Notes: generated by a model from the letters alone, not told the origin. Shown: positions 33,590 to 44,409, counted from the stretch's first letter. The stretch: 64,000 bases of DNA from Ypsolopha sequella (GCA_934047225.1 OW203986.1:21951221-22015220), one strand, 5' to 3'. Numbers and translations are program-made.

Positions 33590-34135
33590 CGGAACCCTGT
33601 TTATTCGTCTTTGCTTATTTGCTCTAATTCGATGTCATTCAGATAGCGTTTCCTGCTTAACCTGAGTGTATATCGACATTATACATCACTTGAAAACAAT
33701 AACAAAACACTAAAAAATTACAATCTACAAGAAGAGAAAGAAAAAATATCTAAGTTTCGGAAATCTCTCTAGGATCCCTTTAATGCGGAAAGAAAAATAT
33801 AACTTGATAGTTTGCAAAAATACTCTCTAGGCCATTTTACGATTCACCGAGGGCTCGGAACTACTTAAAGAGTGTTCAGGTTAAAATATGGCTTGCCCGT
33901 ATCTATAGTTTCATTTAGCTCGCGGGTTCATATTCGAGTTATAAACTCACGGAACCCTAACATTTCATTTTATAATTTCTACGTTACACATGCTATTGCA
34001 TTGAGATCTGAGTTGCTTAATCCGCATTCCCCAAATCTAATACCTTTAGCTCTTCTTTAAAACTACTTTCTAGTATGATCACTACTTTGTACTTTAAACA
34101 AAAATAACACAATGGTCACCGTTTCGTAAAATTTC
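33590..34135 (-). repeat. Decayed internal duplication in the LTR element
   Basis: Sequence near 33645-33705 (gatagcgtttcctgc, then gaaaacaataacaaaacac) repeats near 34608-34682 (ggtagcgttttctgc, then gaaaacaataacacaac). 34045-34110 resembles the 3' part of the small membrane-protein frame at 34215-34285. It looks like an old tandem duplication of a unit of roughly 1 kb or less, in which the second gene copy is broken. Confidence 0.5.
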
Positions 34136-34173
34136 GATTTTATGTTTCAATTTGCCTGCTGACGTCATTCGTC

Positions 34174-34440
34174 CTATACATGTTGCTGCACCGTATTTTG
34201 GAATGCCTGTGGAGCACTCTCCAAAGTTGACGCTCTTAATTCTTTTCTTAACCACTTTCGCATATGATTACTACACTTTGTATATAATACGTACACTGAT
34301 AAAAAACACAATATGATAACTGTTATTACTATCACAATTCCATAAATCTCCATTTTTTCTTCTAATTTCGAATTACTTGACTCGTTTGCACCATTCTGTG
34401 CTATGACAACTTGTTCGTTTTTACTTTGTGGTTTACCCAT
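34174..34440 (-). CDS. Small single-pass membrane protein of LTR element
   Basis: An 88-codon frame from the ATG at 34440; the open frame extends 32 codons further upstream, but I choose this Met because it begins MGKPQSKNE, an N-myristoylation-type start (MGxxxS). A hydrophilic N-terminus (VVIAQNGANESSNSKLEEK) is followed by one strong membrane segment (IYGIVIVITVIILCFLSVYV), a Cys, then a basic tail (MRKWLRKELR) and a polar end. This gives a type of small membrane anchor with a positively charged cytoplasmic side. No env-like ectodomain, furin site or signal peptide is seen. It is the longest hydrophobic protein of the element and may be its conserved cargo. A decayed paralogue lies at about 33870-34130. 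I do not recognise the family with confidence. Confidence 0.5.
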   Translation of the reverse strand: MGKPQSKNEQVVIAQNGANESSNSKLEEKMEIYGIVIVITVIILCFLSVYVLYTKCSNHMRKWLRKELRASTLESAPQAFQNTVQQHV

Positions 34441-35004
34441 TTTTCGGAATTTTAACCACAAAATATTTACACGACTTTTACAAAAAACTAAATCTTTATC
34501 ACTGAACCTCACAGTATGTACTGTATGCAAAATCAAAAATAATACTCTTTATGTACTTTAATCATTGCTCTAGAAAATCTACAAATCTAACTATTCTGAT
34601 ACGACGTGAGTTAGGTAGCGTTTTCTGCAAAACCAGACTGTATAGTCGTCAAAATAAACCATTTTTGAAAACAATAACACAACATAATAAAACTAAAAAA
34701 TCTGATATAGGTACATAAAATACAAAGGTTCATAAAATATCTAAATAGTTGCTTCGTAACACGATATCATTGCATGGAATTGTACTGTATCCGGTCGTCA
34801 CAAGAATTGTCACACGTTGTCAGCACTTTCGTATGTGTGTGTTCATATACACATCCTGGTTTCTCTGTAATGTATATTGGGGTCTTGTTTCTTTGCACAT
34901 GTCGTATGTTGCTAATAAAAATTCGCTAAATACCTCCATGGCTCAGAAAGCTTCTCAAAATATTCCTCGATTTTCTTCTTTTGTAGCTACGTTTTTGAAT
35001 TCTC

Positions 35005-35376
35005 TTACTTCTCTGGTAACGGTGTCGAAGTCATCACTTGCAACACGTCCGCACCTTCACGTTCCGATTTTTTCTTCGGTATGCTGTCCTCTAGGCTATG
35101 TTTGTTATCTGGGCTACTGCTGACCTCCGGGTTTCGTTTTGTCTCCGGGCTAATGCTGACTTCCTGCTGTTGTCCTTCGATAATATCTCTCCTCCGGGCT
35201 GTATCTTCCGGGTTGTCATCTTGCCGGCGTTTTTGTAATTTTTTCTGCCTCCGCCTCTTGGATACTCGCCGACCACAACGTAAGTCGTTGTAATTCCCGC
35301 CGAGCCACGACTCTACTCGACGGGGAGTTCTCTTCCCGCTGTCCTGTCTGTTCAGTTCACGAACATGATACCCCAA
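35005..35376 (-). CDS. Basic leader protein of LTR element
   Basis: A 123-codon frame starts (MGYHVRELNRQDSG) about 30 bp after the primer-binding-like site, where gag would start in a complete element. It contains RRVSKRRRQKKLQKRRQ, a strongly basic run near residues 37-53, then a Ser/Glu-rich part (EVSISPETKRNPEVSSS) and ends TSTPLPEK at a stop. No CCHC knuckle or capsid homology is visible and the length is far below a gag. It may be a remnant, a nucleic-acid-binding leader, or non-coding packaging sequence that happens to be open. Confidence 0.35.
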   Translation of the reverse strand: MGYHVRELNRQDSGKRTPRRVESWLGGNYNDLRCGRRVSKRRRQKKLQKRRQDDNPEDTARRRDIIEGQQQEVSISPETKRNPEVSSSPDNKHSLEDSIPKKKSEREGADVLQVMTSTPLPEK

Positions 35377-35403
35377 CAGCCATAAAACGCACTGTCCAGA
35401 AAT

Positions 35404-35421
35404 CGACGTTCGGGGTCACCA
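35404..35421 (-). promoter_or_regulatory. Primer-binding-site-like sequence
   Basis: Minus strand reads TGGTGACCCCGAACGTCG, two bases after the end of the 5' LTR. Starting with TGG next to an LTR is what pairs with a tRNA CCA end; the tRNA was not identified. Confidence 0.6.
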
Positions 35422-35423
35422 CT

Positions 35424-35619
35424 TTGACAAGGTTGGGGTGTTGACTGAGTGAAACACAGGTTAACTGTTAGTAGTCCGATATAATCAAATGGCTAAAACC
35501 ACACAAGAAAACACGTCAATACTATACAATGTCGGGAAGAGAACTGGCGTGGCTACGTGCCTTGCCATAAGTCGTGCGCAATTACTTATTGCTACAATCA
35601 GCAATTTCATGACTCCACA
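35424..35619 (-). repeat. 5' LTR of the element
   Basis: 196 bp, matches 32507-32702; followed on the plus strand by the TAGGT duplication at 35620-35624. Confidence 0.95.
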
Positions 35620-35887
35620 TAGGTATTATACACATAAATTGTATTCCATGGTTTGTTTTGCGTGGTAAAGTTTATGTTTTGATGGGGTTTTGACAAGGGT
35701 TGATGTTATTTGTCTAAATAGATTAACCCTTGTTTTCCTTCTTGCACGCACCCCTATGCATTTTTGGACTTATGCCATAAAATGGATACCCTTGAAGGAA
35801 AGCTGTCTATCTGTTGACGTTATAGCATAACGACTGGTGGGATGATGGAGCTAAGGTTGAACTTCCATACAACATATTGTACTTAAA

Positions 35888-36150
35888 AACCGGCCAAGTG
35901 CGAGTCAGACTCGTGCACGAAGGGTTCCGTTCCATTGTCTATAAAAACAGCAAAAAAACACGTCTGTTGTATGGGAACCCCCTTAAATATTTATTTTATT
36001 CTGTTTCTTAGTATTTGTTGTTATAGCGGCAACAGAAATTCATAATCTGTAAAAATTTCATCTGTCTAACTATCACGGTCTATGAGATACAGCCTGGTGA
36101 CATACGGACAGACAGACAGACAGACGGACAGAGGGACAGCGGAGTCTTAG
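35888..36150 (+). repeat. GGGTTCCGT repeat, copy 4
   Basis: 'accggccaagtgcgagtcag', 'cacgaagggttccgt', then a CGGACAGACAGACAGACAGA run and 'cagcggagtctta'. Full-length-looking copy of the common lepidopteran family. 36151-36571 beyond it shows no supported gene. Confidence 0.75.
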
Positions 36151-36571
36151 TAATAGCAGAGAATATAAAGTATTACTACGTAAAGCAGGGACACTCACCT
36201 CCCCACGTGAATTTATTGTCCCCCGCGTTCCCCCGCAAGTTAGTGGCAAATCTGGAGGCAGGCAGAGCTCGAGTACCGCTCGTTCGCTGCGCGCGTATTT
36301 TGTTTTGTTTTATTACGATACTGATTTTTAATTAATGTGGTTCGTTTTGGTGGTATTTATGGATGCACTGAAAACGGAACAAAAAATAAAGGACGGAGAT
36401 TTTTTAAATTTCCTGCCGATGCAAGGCATTTTCTTTTATGTATTGGTTTAGGACGTTAACTGCAACTCTCAAACAGTTGGTAAGAATATCAACATTAAGC
36501 TGAAATTTAAAAAATATAATGTTTTTGTGTGACCGTTCGAGCTGAGCAAATTTCAACATGTCCTAAAAATG

Positions 36572-36748
36572 TGTATTTGTGCCCAAAGTACGGCGATATA
36601 GGGCTCACCACCCATCACGTTGGGGCGTAATATTTGTAGGTAAAACGCGGATGTACCGAGTATGGACTGTGACTTGCATTTCAAAGTTCACACTTGGAAC
36701 ACCTTTGACACCCCCTCGAGCATTTGATACAGGTCGTGACGATGTATA
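36572..36748 (+). repeat. SINE body fragment
   Basis: 'gtgcccaaagtacggcgata', 'agggctcaccacccatcacg', 'aaaacgcggatgtacc', 'ggtcgtgacgatgtat'. Same orientation as the copy at 61.5 kb. No tRNA-like head is attached. Confidence 0.65.
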
Positions 36749-37055
36749 TATTTTTAATACAAAAATAATCCATGGGGAACCAGAACTACGACCTAGGGAT
36801 TAACCACGCTAAAACTTAGGAAGAGAATCATATAAGTTGCTGAATTATAATGTTGTCCCTCTCGATCGACGACGTTCACACGCTTGCTGCCAGCCCTAGA
36901 CTAGCTCACGCACACACACAAGCGTGTGCGGACAAGCCAGTGCGCGCGTGAGACTGTAGGTAAATAACTTAAGCACTCAGTATGAAGTGTCGGGGGTGTG
37001 GTAATAGGGTCCCGTTGGTTACCCTTTGAGTACGGAACTCTAAAAATCGAAGAAG

Positions 37056-37195
37056 ATCCTCGAGGCGTGTCAGAGGTGTTCCCTAGTATAGACTGTGAAT
37101 GCAAGTCACAGTTCACACTCGTACACCCACGTATCACCGATGATTATTACGTCCCAAAGTGATAGATATAGTATCGCCGTACTTCGGGCACAATT
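37056..37195 (-). repeat. SINE body fragment
   Basis: Inverted copy: 'gtgtcagaggtgttcc', 'cacccacgtatcaccg', 'gccgtacttcgggcaca'. A GGGTTCCGT scrap (accctttgagtacggaac) lies just left at 37020-37040. 37196-37505 has nothing supported. Confidence 0.6.
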
Positions 37196-37505
37196 ATAGA
37201 TCTATAGTTTAATATACCTTTCCAAGCACGCAAACTGAAATCTAAAAACAATTTTTTTTATGATTTCAAAAATGAAGATAATTGAATCTTGTTCGTAATC
37301 ACTAACCAAGTCTCCAGTATGAATTCTGGTGGTCGGTTAAATTTAATCTTATATAAAACAATTTTAAATAAAAAGCAGAAATAAAAAGGCGAAACAAGTG
37401 TCGATAAGATTTCATGATTATTATATAGATTGCTTTATTTAAAGTTTTAAGCCAATGACCACCGAACTAGTGTTCGAGTACTGGAACCACTGGACTACAT
37501 AGACC

Positions 37506-38013
37506 AGGGGTCGGCAACCTTATTCAGCCTATGGGCTCATTCTAAAATTATTTACTCCTGAAGAGCGCATGAACAGTTACTACCGTAGTACGACACAAAT
37601 AAAACGTTACACAAGGACAAAACTAAATGTTTATTACTCGAGGCATACATTTAGTCAAATATATAAGTCACTAGTTATTACAACAGTTAGTGAGATCCTT
37701 GGCCTTGCATTTCTCCGACAACTTGATGAAAACTGGCTCATTAAAGTACCTGTTCTCATACAATGGTCCAAATTTACATTTGTAATTCTGCCTGCTTCTA
37801 TATTTTGATTTTAAGTTCTTCATTGTTGAAAATATGGATTCGCATGTGTACGTTGATGCACTATACGCGTGTATTTTAGGAAATAGTTTATTATTATTTT
37901 TTATTATTAATTTAATTTAATAATAATAAAAATAATGCTTCTTTTCATCAACGATATTCCAAGATTTTTCGTCCCTCATGTTACATTATGATCTCATGGC
38001 TCACATTGTCATA
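37506..38013. mobile_element. hAT-like end fragment
   Basis: Starts CAGGGGTCGGCAACC, the kind of terminal sequence seen in hAT transposons. A matching inverted end is absent; the sequence appears cut at the mariner copy (38014). No transposase is visible. Confidence 0.4.
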
Positions 38014-38176
38014 GAGGGCGAATCAAAAAGCCCTCGCGAGCGCACGCGCACCCGCGTTCACAGCATTGCCAACCTCTGACATAGACGGTTTATTTAGTTG
38101 TCGTAGCAAAAAAACGATTTTCTTATACCAGGGGAACCGTTGAGAGAAGCAGTGGGCCCATTCTTTTTTACGCCAG

Positions 38177-38519
38177 GGCCACAGCTTCAGGCTTCTGGCG
38201 GCGCTTCTTGCTGCGCTTCCAGGCGGTTTTTGCGACAGGCTTTGCCCTGCCACGATATCCGTCGGCGCCTTCATGTATAGCGCGCTCGCTCGCTCAAAGC
38301 GCTCGACACTAGGTTCGTCCTGTGCGCTCGATCACTGTTTCACAACCGCCCGCCTCCCCGCACACCGCCGTCGCGAGAGCGCAAGTAATACGAAGCCGGA
38401 CAAGACGCGCGAGCTACGACCCATGGCCGGCTCTATACAACTTCATACATTTGTTCTCTCCGCCAGCGCGTCGCAAGAAGAACCGATCGGCGCGCCTCTC
38501 GAAGCCTGAAGCTGTGGCC
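38177..38519. mobile_element. GC-rich inverted-repeat insertion in mariner
   Basis: 343 bp with terminal inverted repeats GGCCACAGCTTCAGGCTTC at the left and GAAGCCTGAAGCTGTGGCC at the right. It interrupts the mariner frame between VEETSNPS and WRKKEWAHCF. Markedly GC-rich (about 60 percent by eye). No clear target duplication and no coding function; the superfamily is unknown. Confidence 0.7.
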
Positions 38520-38802
38520 GAGGGGTTAGAAGTCTCTTCTACGGCATTTTTGAATGCACTTACTACATCTTCAGGGCTTGTAAAGCGAATACCTCGAAGT
38601 TTATCTTTGATTCTCGGGAATAAATAAAAGTCGCAGGGTCTCAGGTCGAGATTATATGGCGGATGATTAATTATCTCGACACCTGCTGTAGTCAAATATT
38701 CGACTGTCCGTTTCGCGGAGTGCGCTGAGGCGTTTTCGTGGTGAAGGAGAATCCTCCTTTGAGGGCGCTGCTGTCGAACATTTTCAATAAATTGCTAATA
38801 TA

Positions 38803-38904
38803 CAGAGCCACAAACTTATCAGTTCCAGTGGCGAAGACTTTTACATACTGAATATAGAAGCTATTTTAGTTTGGCCCACCGGAACAGATAAGTTTGTGGC
38901 TCTG
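38803..38904. mobile_element. 102-bp TA-flanked MITE
   Basis: CAGAGCCACAAACTTATC at the left and GATAAGTTTGTGGCTCTG at the right are exact inverted repeats, flanked by TA on both sides (38801-38802, 38905-38906), consistent with a Tc1/mariner-driven MITE. It sits inside the mariner pseudogene. Confidence 0.85.
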
Positions 38905-39019
38905 TACCAGTCTGAGTAACTGTCCTTCCATCTTTCAGAACAACTGTCGCGACATGAAAAGGAAAAGACCTTTCCGTCTAAAGAACGAAGCAACAATCTG
39001 TTTTCCTTGACTTCTTCCT

Positions 39020-39300
39020 TTCTTAGCTAAAGTAGATATAAGTATGATATTAATTATCTGTGATATAAGTAACTTTTATAGTATGTTTTAATATGTAATG
39101 ACATGTTAAAAAAAAAGAGAGGAAATATGCTAAAAAAAAGACATGATCTTGCTAAGTTTCTTGCCCTTCTTCTTGGAAGACTAATCGAATGGGCGGAGGT
39201 AGGCATGTATTTATATATGTAACCCATTTGTATGTAGTATATAGGGTGGGATTTGGTCGTCCGCCTGGATTCGTGCTAGGGGCTCGGTTAGTGACCATAG
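39020..39300 (+). mobile_element. LINE 3' end, copy 2 (partial)
   Basis: Matches the 3' region of the LINE at 46990-47230: 'agacatgatcttgctaag', 'gaatgggcggaggtaggca', 'gggtgggatttggtcg', 'gcctggattcgtgct'. It stops before the AATAAA tail. No coding part. Confidence 0.7.
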
Positions 39301-39424
39301 AACTTGTCACTGGTCGGAAAAAAAACGGTGCGTTCCAAAACATGTGACCCGAAATATTATTTTTCAATTTGTAAATACATAAAAACTACAATTCCTTCAC
39401 TTTAAAATTCAATGTGACTTTAAA

Positions 39425-39646
39425 GTCTTGTGAACTTAAATTTATGACTGGCTCAAAAGGACCGACTATCCAGAGCCGTTCAACAGTGAAAAAAAAATAT
39501 GATTCATTGTACACAAGGAAAGGTTGCAGGTTAGCCAACGTCCGGTAAATAAATAAATTAAAAATAAATCACGTGTGAGGTAAAATTGATTTTACGAACA
39601 GTTTTGATGCATATAACATAAATCGTTACGAGCACTTGCATTGAAA
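39425..39646 (-). repeat. R1 repeat, copy 3 (partial)
   Basis: Retains 'gactggctcaaaaggacc', 'ccagagccgttcaacagtg' and ends 'acgagcacttgcattgaaaa'. The hairpin half is missing. More diverged than the other copies. Confidence 0.7.
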
Positions 39647-39984
39647 AGGATTATATTATTATTATCATCAGCGAGATTGATACGCCCAAGCTTAAACTCA
39701 TTAAACCAGTTGTAAACAGTGGCACGGGATGAAGATATCGAAGTATATCATAACTTTGTTGTTGACTAAGATCACAACGAAAGTCGTAATAAATCATGGG
39801 CCAATAATTTTCTCGCTTTAACTTCATCTTGAGATACTACGCTAATTGCCGCCAATTTGTAAAAACAAATGACAAATGAATTCAATATATTTCATTAAGT
39901 TACCAAAGAGTTCTTTATTCAAAATGGTTTTAGCAAAATTCACAAGGGATTTCATGTTTTGTATTTTCATAAGGGATTTCAAAA

Positions 39985-40312
39985 ACTATATCGTCACGAC
40001 GTGAATACTCAGTATTCCCGAGTGTGAACTGTGAACAGTCCACACCCGGTACACCCGCGTTTCACCGACGATTATTACATCCCAACGTGAGCCCTATCGC
40101 TCTGTTTTTGGGGCACGAATACATATATTTTACGGTATGCAGGTTTCTTCATGATGTTTTCCTTCACCATTCAACAAGTGGTAAGTATTAGGTATTACAA
40201 AATACTGTGTACAAAAATTCCGAAAATCTCATTGATTCATGCCCGACCGGGAATTGAACCTGAGTCTCAAGATTGAGAGGCCAGGGTTCTACCACCTGAG
40301 CTACCGCTGCTT
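39985..40312 (-). mobile_element. tRNA-derived SINE, most complete copy
   Basis: Minus strand: the head (40312 to about 40237) reads GCAGCGGTAGCTCAGGTGGT (A-box-like) and CTCAGGTTCAATTCCCGG (B-box-like). The body follows with 'ggtgaaggaaaacatcatga', 'aacctgcatac', 'agcgatagggctcac', 'tcggtgaaacgcgggtg' and 'ttcacgtcgtgacgatat'. Length about 328 bp. The tRNA-like head ahead of a shared body defines the SINE family whose bodies occur near 27.3, 36.6, 37.1, 48.6 and 61.5 kb. Confidence 0.75.
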
Positions 40313-40564
40313 TTTAATTAAAATTTTAATTCAGATTACTTCTACATTTTATCAGAACCCGTGTACATTGTGCTCTATATTTTAAATTTTTTTTCATACA
40401 AAATTCGAGTTAATTATAATAGTGGGTATAATTTTTACATAAGTATGAAACACTCTGTCAAAGGCTGTTTCCTAAGGGCGGCAGGTCTTAATATTAATTA
40501 CTTCGTCATAGTTTTGGGCAATTAATTAAAGTTTCTGTATACAGAAATTAAGAGATTTTTTTTA

Positions 40565-40810
40565 GCGTTCTGCACCCAAAGGTTGCCAAAGGGATTACTA
40601 AGCCTTCGCTGTCTGTCCCTCCGTCCGTCCGTCCATCTGACACAGGCGCTTACAGCTTCAGCCGTAATAGGTAGCCAGCTGAAATTTTCATAGAATACTG
40701 GATACTATGGCCTCTATCACGACAAATAATAAAAAATAAAATAAACCTAAGACAAGTCCCCATACAACGAACCCTTTGTACGCGAGTCCGACTCGCACTT
40801 GGCCGGTTCT
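40565..40810 (-). repeat. GGGTTCCGT repeat, copy 5
   Basis: 'gttctgcacccaaaggttgc', CCGTCCGTCCGTCC run, then 'gcgagtccgactcgcacttg' and 'gccggttctta'. Inverted relative to the copy at 35.9 kb. 40811-41690 shows no gene. Confidence 0.7.
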
Positions 40811-41690
40811 TACATAGATTGCAGATGTTTTGATGGGTTTTTCATACTTATTAAATACGTTTAATATCTTAAATTTTCCCGCGTTTACTCACGTTATAGG
40901 TACAATATCGTTAGTCATTAGTCAGTTTATCGTTAAAAATGTATAGTTTAGGTCTATAAAGACCCCGACACAGGTTCTAAACCGTTGTAGAGGCCTGAAC
41001 TTGAATGCGCAGAAGTGATTTTTTTCGATCCGTCCATGGTCCGTCCGTAAAAAATGTTATGCGCAGATCTCACTACTCTGTTGCTCATGCATCTAGAACC
41101 GTGCCGGGGAGTGTACATGTGCTACTATCAAGAAAAAAATGCAGGCATACTACTGAAATAAGAGCGAGCTTGTAGAACTTTCCTGGATGATATACGTAGG
41201 TGGAATTTTACTCAAAAGAGCATCTTATTTAAAACTGTTTTTTTTTCTTTAAAGATAACGGTTAGAGATAACGATATAGCCTTGGTGGAGCATATGATTC
41301 CAAGTCAGAACTTGAAATAAAGGCATGTATGTCCTCTCGTAGTCACCTTAGTCTAAACCTTTGCCTAGAATAATTATTCTCCCTTAGAGGAGTGGTAAAA
41401 CTTGCCACTTACGAGCAACGAAAATTAAATAAAATTTTGTAAATTAAATGTGTTATGACAAAAGCAGTGTTGTTATTTATACGGCAATTGCAGGAACATA
41501 TGGCATTCCATGACTTTTTTTCAAATTAGGCTTTTCACTACCTTATTATGAAATGCGGCATTTTAGACTTTTTACTGAGTGTAATGGAACACAATTTATT
41601 ATGAAGGATGACTCTTTATAACTGATGCTACTGAAGATTCTAAGTGATGACCAAACTTAGTTTAGTGCTCATAATTTACTACTAAAACTA

Positions 41691-42086
41691 TTTTTCAATG
41701 CATGTGCTCGTAAAGGCCCACTTTTTATGCATCAAAACCGAATAAAAAGTCGATTATTTTGCCCTAGGGCTTTATTATTATTTATTTTTTTATTTATTTA
41801 CAATGGTTGGCTAACCTGCAGCCTTTCCTGTTTACCATAGATGATAAACTTTTTTTTCCACTGTTTAACGGCTCTGGATACAGTCCTTTTGAGCCAATTA
41901 TAATTTAAAGTTCACAAGATTATATTTGTTTTCATTTCCTCACACTATGCATTGAAAAACGTAGTATGATACACGGGCGTAAAAGCAATAAATTACTCGG
42001 TTACGTTTAAAACACTCGCTACGCTCGTGTTTTAAATCGTCCTCGTAATTTATTCCTTTTCGCCCTAGTAGCATAAACTACTATTA
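41691..42086 (+). repeat. R1 repeat, copy 4
   Basis: TTTTTCAATGCATGTGCTCG to GTAGCATAAACTACTATTA, co-linear with copies 2 and 5. Good preservation makes it a useful reference for the family. No hAT-type ends surround it. Confidence 0.85.
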
Positions 42087-42244
42087 AATCAGAGTACATG
42101 AAGCGGTTTTGTAAAGACAAAAGCACGGCCGGTGCCCCGGGCAAACTAAAATAAACACAATACAAAATGTAGCCGTTTTAAATTTTTTATATGATAATTT
42201 GAACATTTTTATCTGAATGTATTTATGTAAATATGTTTTCACCT

Positions 42245-42563
42245 CACTAAATCGAAAAGCGTGCCTTTGTTGCTTAAAATCAGTGAGCAAAAGTTAATTT
42301 TACTCATTTAGTGAAGAAAAATGTTTTGAATTAAGAATGCTGCGAATTGGCATTTCGTATTTCATTGGCTCACACAAAACGTTCAGAAAATCCATATCCT
42401 CTGCTCGAAGGAAAGAGAGCAAACATCAGTATGACGGCTATCTCTTTCACTCTATATGAATTCCATACACATTGGGAGGCTATACACAGCCCGACAGCAT
42501 GTCGGATATCGTACACAAGGTAAACTTCTCGAAATCCTGTGGATAGAATCCCAATGTGTATGG
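42245..42563. repeat. R6 copy and short inverted pair
   Basis: 42245-42355 is an inverted match to 12903-13020 (agtgagcaaaagtt, gaaaaatgttttgaatt). Beyond it ATTCCATACACATTGGGA (42460) and TCCCAATGTGTATGGAAT (42546) form an exact 18-bp inverted pair about 68 bp apart, possibly the ends of a tiny MITE. Confidence 0.5.
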
Positions 42564-44409
42564 AATCCCGACAATAAACTATGAACTCCTTATAAAATAA
42601 ACAACTGACATCTAGTAATGCAAGTAGCCGGGCTGGCTACTGACGACCAGATAATGAAGCAATTTGATTATTGTCATTTTAGCGCTAATCGCTGCAGTGA
42701 GTCACGTAAGCATACTCGGAACTCTCAGAAGAAAAATGAGACAATGACGTTATCTAATATAACAAGTGTCAATTTTAGTTCCCGGTACGCTCGCTTTGAA
42801 ACGGCAAAAAAAAAGAACTGTCAAAAAAAACAAATGTTTTATATGGCAAATCTTGCTCAATGGTATAAACAAATGAAATGAATAGATAGAATAAAACGTC
42901 TGCGTGATGTATATTTACATCTTATGTTTTCTCGCTAGTAAGGTGAAAAGTTATATGTGTCACACGAGAGCAAATTGATTTTGTTTCTTGTGCCTTTGAA
43001 TCCCTCACCACGCTCAGGATTCTAACTTAAAATCACTACGCTCGTGATTCATATGTAGAATTCTTCGCTTGCTCGAAATTCAAACACGGCACTCAAAACA
43101 AAAAAAATAACTATGCTCCCTTGTTGCACAAATAACTATTTTTATTAACCTTTAAATTAAAAACAAACTTTGTTTGCCGGCTATAATCTGTCTTCCAATA
43201 GGAGAAATAATTTGCCCAAAACAAAAAGTTGGATTCCGCAACTTTGCTTTACCACTTTTGTTACAATGTAGGTACATAAACTAAATGAAAATGCGGCAAG
43301 TTAGAATAAAATATTTTACAATAACGGGTTCGCGTCTAATTTTACACAAATACATCTCCGTTATATACAATGTTAAAGCAAAGGCAAAAATCCTTTACGG
43401 GTATGTTATTATGACACATATAGTGCTTTTAAAAAATAGTGGCAACTTTAATTAATGTACCAGTACCACACAATAAAACGATTTGTCAAACTTAAATAAC
43501 ACTAATCTTGTGGACACCCTCGCTGGTCGTTGACCTCTGATAGCGTCAGTAGCACAAAACAAAACTGCGTTAATAGGAGTGCATGCCTATAGCTTAGAAA
43601 AATTAGAAAATTTTTGGTATAAATAAAAGATATATATTTTTTTTAACGTAATTGTGTCCCTATAGTGTACATTTTTGGGTTTGCGTTTACAACCTGTAAC
43701 GAGAAGGATAAAACTAGGGACATACGGGCATGCGTTATGGAACACCTTTCCGTTACCGACTTCCGTAGATTTTGCGAAAGTCCCAAGACAACTTTAATGG
43801 TTTCGTTTTATTGCATTTTCTAAACGTCCGATTTTTTCTCCATCTTTTGGTCTGGGAATCGTTTTCCTACTCCCTTTATTTCCTGAGATAGCTGTTTGTG
43901 GCCAAACTGGTTAATCCGGAAAACTACTAGAAAACTGATTGGGAAAACTATATTAAAACCACTTATACAAAAAGGATTAAAGATATTGACTCTACCTGTA
44001 GTATTTTCATTAGGATAAAAAAAATAACTCATCTTATTTAATTTTGGCAATAAACATATTTCGAACTGATGATAATAACCGAAAGGCAAAAATACATAAT
44101 GGCACTAATTGTAATGGTGTAAACGAATATTTAAATCGATGTGACCCGTACCTTAAGGAAAAAATGAATAATAGTCTTTTTATTTATTTTTCGCTTGCAA
44201 AGGTTATCTTGATAGATGCAATTAAGCTTTTTTTGTGTGTTCATTTAATTTTAGTAAGCAGATTATTTTGAGCTTAAGTAATTAATAACTTTTTGTTATA
44301 TTTTCGCAAAAATATTTAAATTTAAAAAACAAAGTAATACTAAGTTGGTCAAGTTTTCGGGCAGGGAACCCTGAAATTACATTATTAATTGAAGCTGCTG
44401 TGGTTAAAA
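42564..44409. other. No gene supported
   Basis: Contains an 87-codon frame (42618-42881) and an 89-codon minus frame (43820-44089) without recognisable domains or splice context. 42960-43110 has the repeat-like phrases 'ctcaccacgctcaggattc' and 'aatcactacgctcgtgatt'. I assign nothing further. Confidence 0.4.

Larger units (their letters stand above)
32507..35619 (-). mobile_element. Small non-autonomous LTR retroelement
   Basis: A 3113-bp element bounded by 196-bp direct LTRs that are nearly identical (a G/A difference near the edge is the one I saw) and flanked by TAGGT on both sides (32502-32506, 35620-35624). Orientation is minus: a primer-binding-site-like TGGTGACCCCGAACG follows the LTR at 35619-35424, and a purine run AGAAAGGGATG precedes the LTR at 32702-32507. 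No protease, reverse transcriptase or integrase motif was found in any frame. Two minus-strand open frames are retained. LTR identity implies a recent insertion. Confidence 0.9.
38014..38990 (-). pseudogene. Mariner transposase, broken and nested
   Basis: Minus-strand mariner remains. From about 38770 the frame reads RRILLHHENASAHSAKRTVE, then NHPPYNLDLRPCDFYLFP and IKDKLRGIRFTSPEDVV, all conserved mariner blocks. The C-terminal part (KKEWAHCFSQRF) lies at about 38100-38170, separated by a 343-bp insertion. A likely piece of the preceding core (RLLLRSLDGKVFSF) lies near 38950, separated by a 102-bp MITE. The second catalytic Asp of the D,D34D triad (normally HHDN) is Glu (codon at 38735-38737); the third Asp is kept (CDF). 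The left end is TA plus GAGGGCGAATCAAAAAG at 38012. Dead copy. Confidence 0.8.

Noticed and set aside
34749..35123. 124-codon plus-strand frame in the LTR element
   Set aside because: Antisense to the leader frame and the element's orientation is minus by primer site and purine tract.
38273..38627. Plus-strand frames in the GC-rich patch
   Set aside because: Lie across the boundary of the inserted TIR element and antisense to mariner; high GC produces long random frames.
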